Assembly (NCBI GenBank): GCA_045644545.1
Contig: JAZRHC010000010.1
Location: 1-64,000, forward strand
Direction of reading: 5' to 3'
DNA from: Scatosoma sp045644545
GTDB lineage: Bacteria > Bacillota > Clostridia > Christensenellales > Borkfalkiaceae
Length of the DNA: 64,000 nt
In this document: one piece after another, positions 41,211 to 49,203 of the stretch
How the letters are laid out: every line of letters starts with the position of its first letter
Position numbering within the stretch: position 1 is the first letter of the stretch
Notes under the pieces: generated by a model
Told to the model about the DNA's origin: nothing
Seen by the model: only the letters and a program-made list of their open reading frames with translations
Databases searched by the model: none
Made by a program: the position numbers and the translations under genes

Positions 41211-42527
41211 ATGAACAAGAAAACCGTAAAAGACGTAGAAGTCAAAGGTAAAAAAGTACTCGTAAGATGCGATTTCAACGTGCCTATGAAGGACGGCGTG
41301 ATCACCGACGAAAACCGTATTATCGGCGCGCTTCCCACCATCAAATACCTGATGGAACAGGGCGCGAAGGTTACCCTCTGCTCGCATATGGGCAAGCCCC
41401 ATAACGTGTTCGACGCTAAGCTCGAACTCAATAAAAAGGAAAAGGCGAAGATCGCGGCGCTTCCCGAAGCGGAACAAGCTGCGGCTACCGAAGAAGCGCT
41501 TGAAAAGGCGAAAAAGGACGTTAAAAAGCTTACGCTTGCGCCCGTTGCGGCAAGGCTCAACGAGCTTTTAGGCGGCAAAGTTACGTTCGCGACCGACGTG
41601 ATCGGCGACGACGCGAAGGCGAAGGTTGCGGCTTGCAAGGAAGGCGAATGCGTGCTTTTGGAAAACCTCCGCTTCCACAAGGGCGAAGAAAAGAAAACGC
41701 CCGAATTTATGCAAGCGCTCGCTTCCTATGCGGAAGTATACGTGAACGACGCGTTCGGTACGGCGCACCGCTCCCACTCCTCTACGGCGGGTATCGTGGA
41801 AGAAGGGCTCGTGACGACGGCGGCTTGCGGTTTCTTGATCGAAAAAGAGCTTTCCGTGATGGCGGACACGCTGGAAAATCCCGAAAGACCTTTCCTCGCC
41901 ATTCTTGGAGGCGCGAAAGTTGCAGACAAGCTCAACGTTATCTCCAACCTTTTGGAAAAATGCGATACTCTCATTATCGGCGGCGGTATGGCGTATACGT
42001 TTATTAAGGCGCAGGGCGGCGAGATCGGCACTTCCCTCGTAGACGAAGAAAAGATCGAATACTGCAAGGAAATGCTCGCAAAGGCGAAGTCGCTCGGCAA
42101 AAAGATCCTGCTCCCCGTAGACACGGTGGCGGCGAAGGAATTCCCCAACCCTATCGACGCGGCGATCGAAACCAAAGTCGTTCCCTCGAACGCTATCCCC
42201 GCAGATATGATGGGGCTTGATATCGGACCTGAAACGGTGAAGCTTTTCGCGGAAGTTGTTGCGGGTGCGAAATCGGTGATCTGGAACGGACCTATGGGCG
42301 TGTTTGAAAATCCTATTCTCGCAGAGGGCACGAAAGCGGTTGCGGCGGCTCTTGCTTCCGTTTGCGGCAAGGCGACCACAATCATCGGCGGCGGCGACTC
42401 CGCGGCGGCGGTGCAAGTGCTCGGCTATGCGGATAAGATGAGCCATATCTCGACGGGCGGCGGCGCTTCCCTTGAACTCTTCGAAGGCAAAGTGCTTCCC
42501 GGTATCGCTTGCTTGAACGATAAATAA
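41211..42527 (+). CDS. pgk: Phosphoglycerate kinase with an internal insertion
   Basis: A 438-residue PGK forming ATP from 1,3-bisphosphoglycerate. It has CDFNVPM (20-26), the SHMGKP motif, LLENLRFHKGEE, GGAKVADKLNV and the ATP-binding GGGDSAAA. About 40 residues (64-105, helical, Lys/Glu/Ala-rich: LNKKEKAKIAALPEAEQAAA and on) are inserted between SHMGKP and LAPVAARL, where typical enzymes (about 395) have a short loop. First gene of the glycolytic operon. Confidence 0.97.
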   Translation: MNKKTVKDVEVKGKKVLVRCDFNVPMKDGVITDENRIIGALPTIKYLMEQGAKVTLCSHMGKPHNVFDAKLELNKKEKAKIAALPEAEQAAATEEALEKAKKDVKKLTLAPVAARLNELLGGKVTFATDVIGDDAKAKVAACKEGECVLLENLRFHKGEEKKTPEFMQALASYAEVYVNDAFGTAHRSHSSTAGIVEEGLVTTAACGFLIEKELSVMADTLENPERPFLAILGGAKVADKLNVISNLLEKCDTLIIGGGMAYTFIKAQGGEIGTSLVDEEKIEYCKEMLAKAKSLGKKILLPVDTVAAKEFPNPIDAAIETKVVPSNAIPADMMGLDIGPETVKLFAEVVAGAKSVIWNGPMGVFENPILAEGTKAVAAALASVCGKATTIIGGGDSAAAVQVLGYADKMSHISTGGGASLELFEGKVLPGIACLNDK

Positions 42528-42536
42528 GTGAAATCG

Positions 42537-42561
42537 CAAGGGCGGACGGCGTTCGCCCTTG
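42537..42561 (+). other. Intercistronic hairpin pgk-tpiA
   Basis: CAAGGGCG (42537-42544) pairs with CGCCCTTG (42554-42561). There is no U-run, so it more likely stabilises or processes mRNA than terminates it. Confidence 0.5.
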
Positions 42562-42600
42562 TATCGCGAATAAAAATAAAATTTCAGGAGAATATATACA

Positions 42601-43347
42601 ATGAGAAAACCTATTATTGCAGGTAACTGGAAAATGAACAACACCGCTTCCGAAGGCGTTGCGCTCGTAAACGCGATCGCGCCCCTCGTGAAGGAAGCGA
42701 ACTGCGACGTGGTGGTATGCGTTCCCGCGATCGATATCCCCGCCGTTTCCGAAGCTTTGAAAGGCACGAATATCGAGCTCGGCGCGGAAAACGTACACTT
42801 TGCGGAAAAAGGCGCGTACACGGGCGAGATCTCCGCGGCGATGCTTTTGGAATACGGCGTGAAATACGTGATTATCGGGCACAGCGAACGCCGTCAGTAT
42901 TTCGGTGAAACGGACGAAACGGTAAACAAAAGAACGCTCACCGCGCTCAAAGCGGGGCTTACCCCTATCGTCTGCATCGGCGAATCCTTGGAAGAAAGAG
43001 AAGGCGGCAAAACGGAAGAAGTGCTTGCAACGCAAATTCACGAAGGGTTGAAGGATATCGAAGATATCAAAAAGATCGTGATCGCCTACGAACCCGTTTG
43101 GGCGATCGGCACGGGCAAAACCGCAACCGCTCAGCAGGCAAACGAAACGATCGCGTTTATCCGTAAAACGGTCGGCGAAATGTTCTGCCCCAAGTGCGCG
43201 GACGCGCTTCGGATTCAATACGGCGGAAGTATGAATGCGGGTAATCGCAAAGAGCTTATGGCTATGCCCGAAATAGACGGCGGTTTGATCGGTGGCGCTT
43301 CCTTGAAAGCTCCCGATTTTGCAGCGATCGTCAACTTCGACAAATAA
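42601..43347 (+). CDS. tpiA: Triosephosphate isomerase
   Basis: A 248-residue TIM barrel. It has GNWKMN with the catalytic Lys, VIIGHSERRQYF with the catalytic His, YEPVWAIGTGKTAT with the catalytic Glu and flexible loop, and the phosphate-binding IQYGGSM. Length is normal. AGGAG precedes the ATG. Middle gene of pgk-tpiA-gpmI. Confidence 0.98.
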   Translation: MRKPIIAGNWKMNNTASEGVALVNAIAPLVKEANCDVVVCVPAIDIPAVSEALKGTNIELGAENVHFAEKGAYTGEISAAMLLEYGVKYVIIGHSERRQYFGETDETVNKRTLTALKAGLTPIVCIGESLEEREGGKTEEVLATQIHEGLKDIEDIKKIVIAYEPVWAIGTGKTATAQQANETIAFIRKTVGEMFCPKCADALRIQYGGSMNAGNRKELMAMPEIDGGLIGGASLKAPDFAAIVNFDK

Positions 43348-43368
43348 GCTTAAACAAAAAAACAAAAC

Positions 43369-43402
43369 GGGGGAAGGTTGCGTTCAACGCGTACCTGCCC
43401 CC
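43369..43402 (+). other. Intercistronic hairpin tpiA-gpmI
   Basis: GGGGG (43369-43373) pairs with CCCCC (43398-43402); inner AGGT/ACCT and GCGT/ACGC segments extend the stem around a TCA loop. A short T-run (43407-43410) follows a few bases later, so partial termination is possible. Confidence 0.5.
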
Positions 43403-43430
43403 TACCTTTTGATATTTAGGAGAATAAAGT

Positions 43431-45005
43431 ATGAAAAAACCTTACGCGATTATTATTATGGACGGCTACGGAATCAACCCCGATTGCAACGGCAACGCGA
43501 TTTGCGCGGACGGAAGCAAATATATCAACGAGCTGAAAGCGCAATACCCTTCCACGCAGATCGGCGCGAGCGGTATGAGCGTGGGACTTCCCGACGGGCA
43601 GATGGGCAACAGCGAGGTCGGTCACCTCAATATCGGCGCAGGCAGAATCGTTTATCAAGACCTCACGAAAATCACGAAAGATATTTTAGACGGCGTATTC
43701 TTTGAAAACGGCGAACTTTTGAAAGCGATGCGTTCAGCAAAGGAAAACGGCAAAAAGCTGCACCTGTTCGGTCTCGTTTCGACGGGCGGCGTACACAGCC
43801 ACACCGACCACCTTTACGCGCTCGTGGAAATGGCGAAAAAACAAGGGCTTGAAAACGCGTATATTCACGCGTTCACGGACGGGCGCGACGTCGCTCCCAC
43901 CTCGGGCGCGGGATTTTTGAAAGATTTGCAAGCGAAGCTTGACGAACTCAATTTCGGAAAAATCGCTTCCGTTGCGGGAAGATACTACGCGATGGACAGA
44001 GATAACAACTGGGATAGAGAAGAGAAAGCCTACGATATGCTCACGCTCGGCACGGGCGTACAGTTTGAAGGCAGCGCGGAGGGCGCGGCGAAAGCTTCCT
44101 ACGAAAACGGCGTAACCGACGAATTTATCCTGCCCACCAACCTTACGGAAAACGGCAAGCCCGTCGCGTTGATCGAACGAGGCGACAGCATTATCTGCTT
44201 TAACTTCCGCCCCGATAGAGCGCGGCAAATTTCGAGAATGTTTTCGCAAAAAGAATTCCCCTTCGTCGATAAAAAGACGGGCGCAACGCTCGGTTTCGAA
44301 AGAAAAACGGGTTTCCTCGCTCCCTGCTACGTGGGTTTTGCGGTATACGATTCCTCGTTTGAAAACGTCGGCGTGGCGTTCCCGCCCGACGAGATCACGA
44401 ACACACTTCCGCAATATCTTTCTTCGCTTGGATTAAAGCAACTTCATATCGCGGAAACGGAAAAATACGCGCACGTGACTTTCTTCTTCAACGCGAAGCT
44501 CGAAGCGCCCGTAGAAGGCGAAACGCGCATAGTGATCCCCTCTCCGAAGGTTGCGACCTACGATCTGCAACCCGAAATGAGCGCGTATCCCGTGACCGAA
44601 AAGGTGCTCGAAGAGCTTGACAAGGGCGAATACGACGTGGTGATCTTAAACTTCGCGAACTGCGATATGGTTGGGCACACGGGCGTGATGGAAGCGGCGG
44701 TCAAAGCCGTGCACACCGTTGACGAATGCGTGAAAAAAGTAACGGATAAGATCCTTGCAATGGGCGGCAGCGCGCTGGTTACCGCCGACCACGGCAACGC
44801 CGATCAAATGATCGCGGACGACGGCGTGGGCGCGTTCACACAGCACACGACCAACCCCGTTCCCGTGATTCTCGTTTCCGAGGAATACAAAAACGCGAGC
44901 TTGAAAGAAGGCGGCGTGCTTGCAGACCTTGCCCCCACTCTTCTCGATATGATGAAGCTCCCTCAACCCAAAGAAATGACGGGCAAATCGCTTATCGAAA
45001 AATAA
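43431..45005 (+). CDS. gpmI: Phosphoglycerate mutase, cofactor-independent
   Basis: A 524-residue manganese enzyme of the alkaline-phosphatase fold interconverting 3- and 2-phosphoglycerate. It has IIMDGYG near the start, PDGQMGNSEVGHLNIGAGR with the phosphorylated serine, NFRPDRARQ, NFANCDMVGHTG and TADHGNAD. Length is normal (about 510). Last gene of the operon; a strong terminator follows. Confidence 0.98.
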   Translation: MKKPYAIIIMDGYGINPDCNGNAICADGSKYINELKAQYPSTQIGASGMSVGLPDGQMGNSEVGHLNIGAGRIVYQDLTKITKDILDGVFFENGELLKAMRSAKENGKKLHLFGLVSTGGVHSHTDHLYALVEMAKKQGLENAYIHAFTDGRDVAPTSGAGFLKDLQAKLDELNFGKIASVAGRYYAMDRDNNWDREEKAYDMLTLGTGVQFEGSAEGAAKASYENGVTDEFILPTNLTENGKPVALIERGDSIICFNFRPDRARQISRMFSQKEFPFVDKKTGATLGFERKTGFLAPCYVGFAVYDSSFENVGVAFPPDEITNTLPQYLSSLGLKQLHIAETEKYAHVTFFFNAKLEAPVEGETRIVIPSPKVATYDLQPEMSAYPVTEKVLEELDKGEYDVVILNFANCDMVGHTGVMEAAVKAVHTVDECVKKVTDKILAMGGSALVTADHGNADQMIADDGVGAFTQHTTNPVPVILVSEEYKNASLKEGGVLADLAPTLLDMMKLPQPKEMTGKSLIEK

Positions 45006-45017
45006 TTTCGGAAAACT

Positions 45018-45053
45018 TACGCCGACGGAAAATCAGCCGTCGGCGTATTTTTT
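45018..45053 (+). terminator. Terminator of pgk-tpiA-gpmI
   Basis: TACGCCGACGG (45018-45028) and CCGTCGGCGTA (45037-45047) form a perfect 11-bp stem followed by six T. Confidence 0.95.
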
Positions 45054-45094
45054 GTGAAAATTTTCAAAAAAACGGAAAACACACGCAAAAACAG

Positions 45095-45123
45095 TTGCGA
45101 TAATTCAAAGAGTATGGTATAAT
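45095..45123 (+). promoter_or_regulatory. Promoter of secG
   Basis: TTGCGA (45095-45100), 17 bases, and TATAAT (45118-45123). Confidence 0.75.
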
Positions 45124-45191
45124 TTTTAGGTATTCAAACGGACGGAAATCCCGTCAGAAAAGAAAAACGACGATTAAAAAGGAAACACGCT

Positions 45192-45500
45192 ATGTTGAAT
45201 CTTATCAATCTTTTGGCGCCCGCTACCAGCGACTCCTCTTACACGCTTTATATCACTTTGAGCCGTATTATGCTCGTGCTTATGTTCGTTTCGGCGCTCG
45301 TTGCCATCGTACTCGTTTTGCTCCAACCGAGCAACTCTTCGGGGATCGACGCGCTCGGCGGGTCGAGCGAAACCTTCTTCGGGAAGAACAAAGGCAAATC
45401 CATCGAAGCGAAAATGAAGAAATGGACGATTATCTGTCTTGCAGTTCTTATCGTTTTCTCTATCGCGTTCTACGTTTTGCAACTTCCTTCTCTTTGGTAA
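45192..45500 (+). CDS. secG: Protein translocase subunit SecG
   Basis: A 102-residue protein with two transmembrane helices (about 20-46 and 76-96), the conserved LLQPSNSSGIDALGGSSETF between them and a lysine-rich cytoplasmic stretch. The N-terminal segment before the first helix is somewhat long. The usual secG-rnr-smpB order follows. It assists SecYE during preprotein translocation. Confidence 0.95.
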   Translation: MLNLINLLAPATSDSSYTLYITLSRIMLVLMFVSALVAIVLVLLQPSNSSGIDALGGSSETFFGKNKGKSIEAKMKKWTIICLAVLIVFSIAFYVLQLPSLW

Positions 45501-45521
45501 GAAGAAATTCCATTCACAACG

Positions 45522-45550
45522 GCGGCTTTTGTAAATAAAGCCGCTTTTTT
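45522..45550 (+). terminator. Terminator of secG
   Basis: GCGGCTTT (45522-45529) pairs with AAAGCCGC (45537-45544), followed by six T. Confidence 0.9.
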
Positions 45551-45588
45551 CTTCCCCTCTTGCGTATACTTATAAAGGAGGTATTATT

Positions 45589-47691
45589 TTGAGCGCGAAA
45601 GAACAAATCTTAGAGCGTTTCCTCGACGGTACGCTCGGCAATAAAACGATAGACGAAATTTTAAAAATTCTCAAAATCCCCTACCGCGAAAAACGCAGAA
45701 TGCTCGACCTTTTAGAAGGGCTGGAAAAGGACGGCGTTATTTTTAAAAACGACGGGAGCAGGTACGGAACGAGCGAGCAATTAGGCTTGATCAAGGGCGT
45801 GCTTTCGGGCAACGAGCGCGGGTTTGCCTTCCTTCGCCCCGAAGGCGAGGCTTACGAAAACGATTTCTTTATTCCGCATAAAAGCTTACGCGGCGCGATG
45901 CACGGCGACGAGGTGCTTGCCGAACGCGTTTACGGGCGTTCGGACGACGAAGCCGCCGTCGTGAAAATTTTAAAGCGCGGCTATACGCAAATCGTCGGCA
46001 CGTTTCGAAAAGACCGCCGCGCGGGGTATCTGTATCCCGACGACCAAAGATATTTTTCGGAAATTTATATCCCCCTTTCTTCCTGCTTCGAAATCCAAAG
46101 CGGCGTGAAGGCCGTTGCGAAGATCACCGATTACCCGAAAGGTAAAGCCCCGGGCGGGGAAATTATAGAAGTGCTCGGCGACGAAGAGGATTTTTTCGCC
46201 GAGGAGCTTTCGATCATTCGTTCCTTTAACCTTCGCGAAGAATTCCCCGAAAAGGTAGAAGCGGAAGCGGAAAGGCAGGAACGAAAAGGAATTCAGCCCG
46301 CCGATCTTCAAAACCGCAGGGATTTCCGCGATCAACTGATCGTGACGATCGACGGCGCGGACACGCGGGATATCGATGACGCCGTATCGCTGACGAAAGA
46401 CGGCGAGCAGTATCTTTTGGGCGTGCATATCGCGGACGTTTCGCATTACGTGAAATACCGTTCCGCGCTCGATAAAGAAGCGTTCGAACGGGGCACGAGC
46501 GTGTATTTTCCCGACAGCGTTCTGCCGATGCTCCCCCGCGCCCTTTCCAACGGCATTTGCTCGCTCAACGAGGGCGTAGACCGCCTTACCCTTTCGTGTT
46601 TGATGCGGATCGATAAAAAGGGCGTAGTGAAAGACAGCGAGATCGTGGAAGGGGTGATCCGCTCCGCGCATAAAATGACCTACGACGAGATCACGCAAAT
46701 TTTAGACGGCGACGAAGCAACTTGCAAAAAATACGAAGCCGTGAAAGAGATGGTCGGCTTGTTTGCAGAATTGACGAAAATTCTGCAAGAAAACCGCCAA
46801 AAAAAAGGAAGCGTTACTCTCGACGTGAAGGAAGCGAAGATTCTTTTAACGGACGATCAAATCGTGATCCCCGACTACGAGCGCGCGTTTTCTCATCAAA
46901 TCATAGAGGCGTTTATGGTGCTCGCGAACGAAACGGTGGCGGAATATATGCAATCCATCGATATGCCGTTCGTTTACCGTATCCACGAAAAGCCGAGGGA
47001 AGAAAAAGCCACGACCTTCCGCGCGTTCGCGCAGTCGCTCGGCTTAAACGCACGATTCGTCGCCGACGACGTGAAGCCCTACGATTATCAAAAGCTTTTG
47101 AAAGCGGCGGAAGGGTTGCCCGTGTATTCCGTTTTAAACCGCGTAATGCTCCGTTCAATGCAAAAGGCGAGATATTCGCCCGAAAACGTCGGGCATTTCG
47201 GCTTGGCGAGCAATTGCTATTGTCATTTCACTTCCCCTATTCGCCGCTATCCTGATCTTTGTATTCACCGCATTATCAAAGAGGTCTTGAACGGCAGATA
47301 CGCCGAAGCGCAGGAAATCTACGGCGGGTTCGTCGCGACGGCGGCAAAGCAGTCCTCGGAAAAGGAGCGAAACGCCGCGGAAGCGGAACGGGAAGTCGAC
47401 GCGCTGTATATGACGATGTATATGAGCGAGCGGATCGGAGAAGAATATTCGGCGGTGGTTTCGGGCTTGACGGCGAACGGCTTGTTCGCAGAACTTCCCA
47501 ACACGATCGAAGGCTTTATCGCCATCCAAACGCTGGAAGGCAATTTTGAGCATATCCCCGAAAAATTCCTTTTAAAAGGCACGAAAATCAGCTTTTCGAT
47601 CGGGGAAGAAATACGCGTGAAAGTGGTCGGCGTGGATTTTGCCCGCCGAAGAACGGAATTTGTTTTTTTGGAAAAAATACGACAAGATTAA
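45589..47691 (+). CDS. rnr: Ribonuclease R
   Basis: A 700-residue 3'-5' exoribonuclease that degrades structured RNA and acts with SmpB in trans-translation. An N-terminal winged helix (1-60) and cold-shock domains precede the RNB domain, which carries DTRDIDDAVSL with the catalytic aspartates; a C-terminal S1 domain ends the chain. The start codon is TTG, seven bases after a perfect AGGAGG, which makes it credible. smpB follows at once. Confidence 0.96.
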   Translation: MSAKEQILERFLDGTLGNKTIDEILKILKIPYREKRRMLDLLEGLEKDGVIFKNDGSRYGTSEQLGLIKGVLSGNERGFAFLRPEGEAYENDFFIPHKSLRGAMHGDEVLAERVYGRSDDEAAVVKILKRGYTQIVGTFRKDRRAGYLYPDDQRYFSEIYIPLSSCFEIQSGVKAVAKITDYPKGKAPGGEIIEVLGDEEDFFAEELSIIRSFNLREEFPEKVEAEAERQERKGIQPADLQNRRDFRDQLIVTIDGADTRDIDDAVSLTKDGEQYLLGVHIADVSHYVKYRSALDKEAFERGTSVYFPDSVLPMLPRALSNGICSLNEGVDRLTLSCLMRIDKKGVVKDSEIVEGVIRSAHKMTYDEITQILDGDEATCKKYEAVKEMVGLFAELTKILQENRQKKGSVTLDVKEAKILLTDDQIVIPDYERAFSHQIIEAFMVLANETVAEYMQSIDMPFVYRIHEKPREEKATTFRAFAQSLGLNARFVADDVKPYDYQKLLKAAEGLPVYSVLNRVMLRSMQKARYSPENVGHFGLASNCYCHFTSPIRRYPDLCIHRIIKEVLNGRYAEAQEIYGGFVATAAKQSSEKERNAAEAEREVDALYMTMYMSERIGEEYSAVVSGLTANGLFAELPNTIEGFIAIQTLEGNFEHIPEKFLLKGTKISFSIGEEIRVKVVGVDFARRRTEFVFLEKIRQD

Positions 47692-47707
47692 AACGAGGAG
47701 TAAAAAA

Positions 47708-48160
47708 ATGAAAGTGATCGCCGTAAATAAAAGCGCTTCCTTCGAATATTTTATCGAAGAAAAATACGAAGCGGGAATCGTGCTCGAAGGCAACGAGATC
47801 AAATCCCTTCGCCAAGGCGCGGTGAATATGAACGACAGCTTTTGTTTCGTTCGAGGGAGTGCGGTTTCCGTGAAAAATATGCATATCGCGCTATACGATA
47901 AGTCGGACGCGTTCAGCACCAAAGATACGCGCCGCGATCGGAAATTGCTTCTTCATAAAAGCGAAATCGCGAAGATCGCGGGCAAGATCAACCGACAAGG
48001 CTACACACTCGTGCCGTTAAAGCTGTATTTAAAAGACTCGCTCGTGAAAATGGAGATCGCGCTTTGTAAAGGCAAGCACACCTTCGACAAAAAGCAGACG
48101 ATCGCCGAACGCGATACAAAACGGGATACCGACCGCGAAATCAAACGCGCGGGATTTTAA
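47708..48160 (+). CDS. smpB: SsrA-binding protein SmpB
   Basis: A 150-residue OB-fold partner of tmRNA in ribosome rescue. The start is set to MKVIAVNKSASFEYF, which follows GAGGAG and matches the family; a longer reading overlaps rnr. It has YEAGIVLEGNEIKSLRQG, GYTLVPLKLYLKD and the C-terminal basic helix with DTKRDTDREIKRA. The ssrA gene itself is not in this window. Confidence 0.97.
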   Translation: MKVIAVNKSASFEYFIEEKYEAGIVLEGNEIKSLRQGAVNMNDSFCFVRGSAVSVKNMHIALYDKSDAFSTKDTRRDRKLLLHKSEIAKIAGKINRQGYTLVPLKLYLKDSLVKMEIALCKGKHTFDKKQTIAERDTKRDTDREIKRAGF

Positions 48161-48164
48161 AAGC

Positions 48165-48189
48165 AAAAGCCGCTTGAAAGCGGCTTTTT
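48165..48189 (+). terminator. Terminator of rnr-smpB
   Basis: AAAAGCCGCTT (48165-48175) and AAGCGGCTTTT (48178-48188) form an 11-bp stem ending in T. It overlaps the stop of the convergent gene and may serve both directions. Confidence 0.88.
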
Positions 48190-48859
48190 AATATTCTCCT
48201 TTAAAGGGCTTGGAAAACCCTCTGCGCCTCGTTTCGATCAAATGATAGCTTCTTGCCCTCTCGAACGGAAAAACCACGGGGCTTTGCGGGGAAGCGAACT
48301 CCACTTCGCCCGTAACCTCTACTACGATACTATACCCGCGCGAGCAAAAAAGAATGGGCACGCCGAAGCAAAAAGCGTTCGCGCGCAGCATTACCCGTTC
48401 GATCTCGCCCGCGTCGCCGCCGAAGGGGCAGACGATAAAATCACAGCCCGCTACCGTAAGCGCTTTGACGACCTCGAAAAAATAAAGATCCTCGGCGACG
48501 ATCACGCCGATACGCCCTTTTTTGGTTTCGAAAACGCGCGCGCACGCGCCCGCGTTCCATTCCCCGTCGAGAATATTGAGCATATCGGAAACGCCGAGAA
48601 TTCGCCCGTTTTCGGCGACTAAAACGGATTTTCGTTTGAGTCCGCGCGTGTCCGTCACGAAGCCGCAAACGACGACGGCGTTACGCTCTTTGGAAAGGAG
48701 CGCAAGTTCTTCAAAATGCCCCGTTTCGCCTTTTAATTCTTTTTCGTAGCTGACTTCTCCGCTCTGAAACCCGAACACGAAAAGATCGGCTTCCCCACCC
48801 CGCTCCCCGCTTTTAGAAAACGCGCGGGGCGAACCCCGACTCACGAAACACACCCTCAT
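48188..48859 (-). CDS. Nitrilase-fold protein lacking the catalytic triad
   Basis: A 223-residue carbon-nitrogen-hydrolase-like protein. The fold signature is recognisable (GRIGVIVAEDLYFFEVVKAL, and later MLRANAFCFGVPILF). The Glu-Lys-Cys triad is missing: the FPE glutamate position reads Phe31 (VFGFQSG), the YRK lysine position reads Met93 (GVSDML), and the CYD cysteine position reads Ala122 (VAED). It is therefore probably a pseudo-enzyme with a binding or regulatory role. I start at the ATG at 48859 with GGAGG upstream. Alignment was by eye. Confidence 0.7.
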   Translation of the reverse strand: MRVCFVSRGSPRAFSKSGERGGEADLFVFGFQSGEVSYEKELKGETGHFEELALLSKERNAVVVCGFVTDTRGLKRKSVLVAENGRILGVSDMLNILDGEWNAGACARVFETKKGRIGVIVAEDLYFFEVVKALTVAGCDFIVCPFGGDAGEIERVMLRANAFCFGVPILFCSRGYSIVVEVTGEVEFASPQSPVVFPFERARSYHLIETRRRGFSKPFKGEY

Positions 48860-48893
48860 ACGAACCTCCACTCTTCATTATATACAAATCGCA

Positions 48894-48907
48894 AAGCACT
48901 TGTGCTT
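48894..48907. promoter_or_regulatory. Palindrome between divergent genes
   Basis: AAGCAC-TT-GTGCTT is a perfect inverted repeat midway between the pseudo-nitrilase and the small membrane gene. TATACT (48919-48924) follows for the rightward gene. It may be an operator. Confidence 0.4.
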
Positions 48908-48987
48908 GGGCTTTTGCGTATACTGTAACAGGCGAAGTATATTTGCACGGCGTTTCGTCAATACTTAAAAAAAGCAAGGAGGCGCGT

Positions 48988-49203
48988 ATGTTTTGGGCAG
49001 GGCTCGCCGTTGGCTTTTTCGTCGGCGGCAATTTCGGAGTGATCTTGATGGCGCTCTTTAAAATGAAAAAATACACGATCCCGTCGGATGCACATCAGCT
49101 TCCGACGGGATTTGACTTTTGCGTTTTTTATTTTGCGTATTTTTCCACGAGCGATTGCATTTCGTCAAGCCGTTTGATCATATCTTCGGCAAGCACCAAA
49201 TGA
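48988..49203 (+). CDS. Small membrane protein
   Basis: An ATG preceded by AAGGAGG at five bases opens a frame beginning MFWAGLAVGFFVGGNFGVIL, one glycine-rich transmembrane helix, then MALFKMKKYTIP. Such DUF3789-like peptides are usually 30-40 residues. Here the frame runs on to 71 residues through a hairpin (49078-49111) and into DNA antisense to the next gene, so the tail may be non-native after loss of the stop. Function unknown. Confidence 0.55.
   Translation: MFWAGLAVGFFVGGNFGVILMALFKMKKYTIPSDAHQLPTGFDFCVFYFAYFSTSDCISSSRLIISSASTK
49078..49111 (-). terminator. Hairpin after the NahK-like gene
   Basis: ATCCCGTCGGA (49078-49088) and TCCGACGGGAT (49101-49111) pair perfectly over 11 bp with a 12-base loop. 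In the leftward direction a T-run comes only after several bases, so it may be an imperfect bidirectional terminator. Confidence 0.6.
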
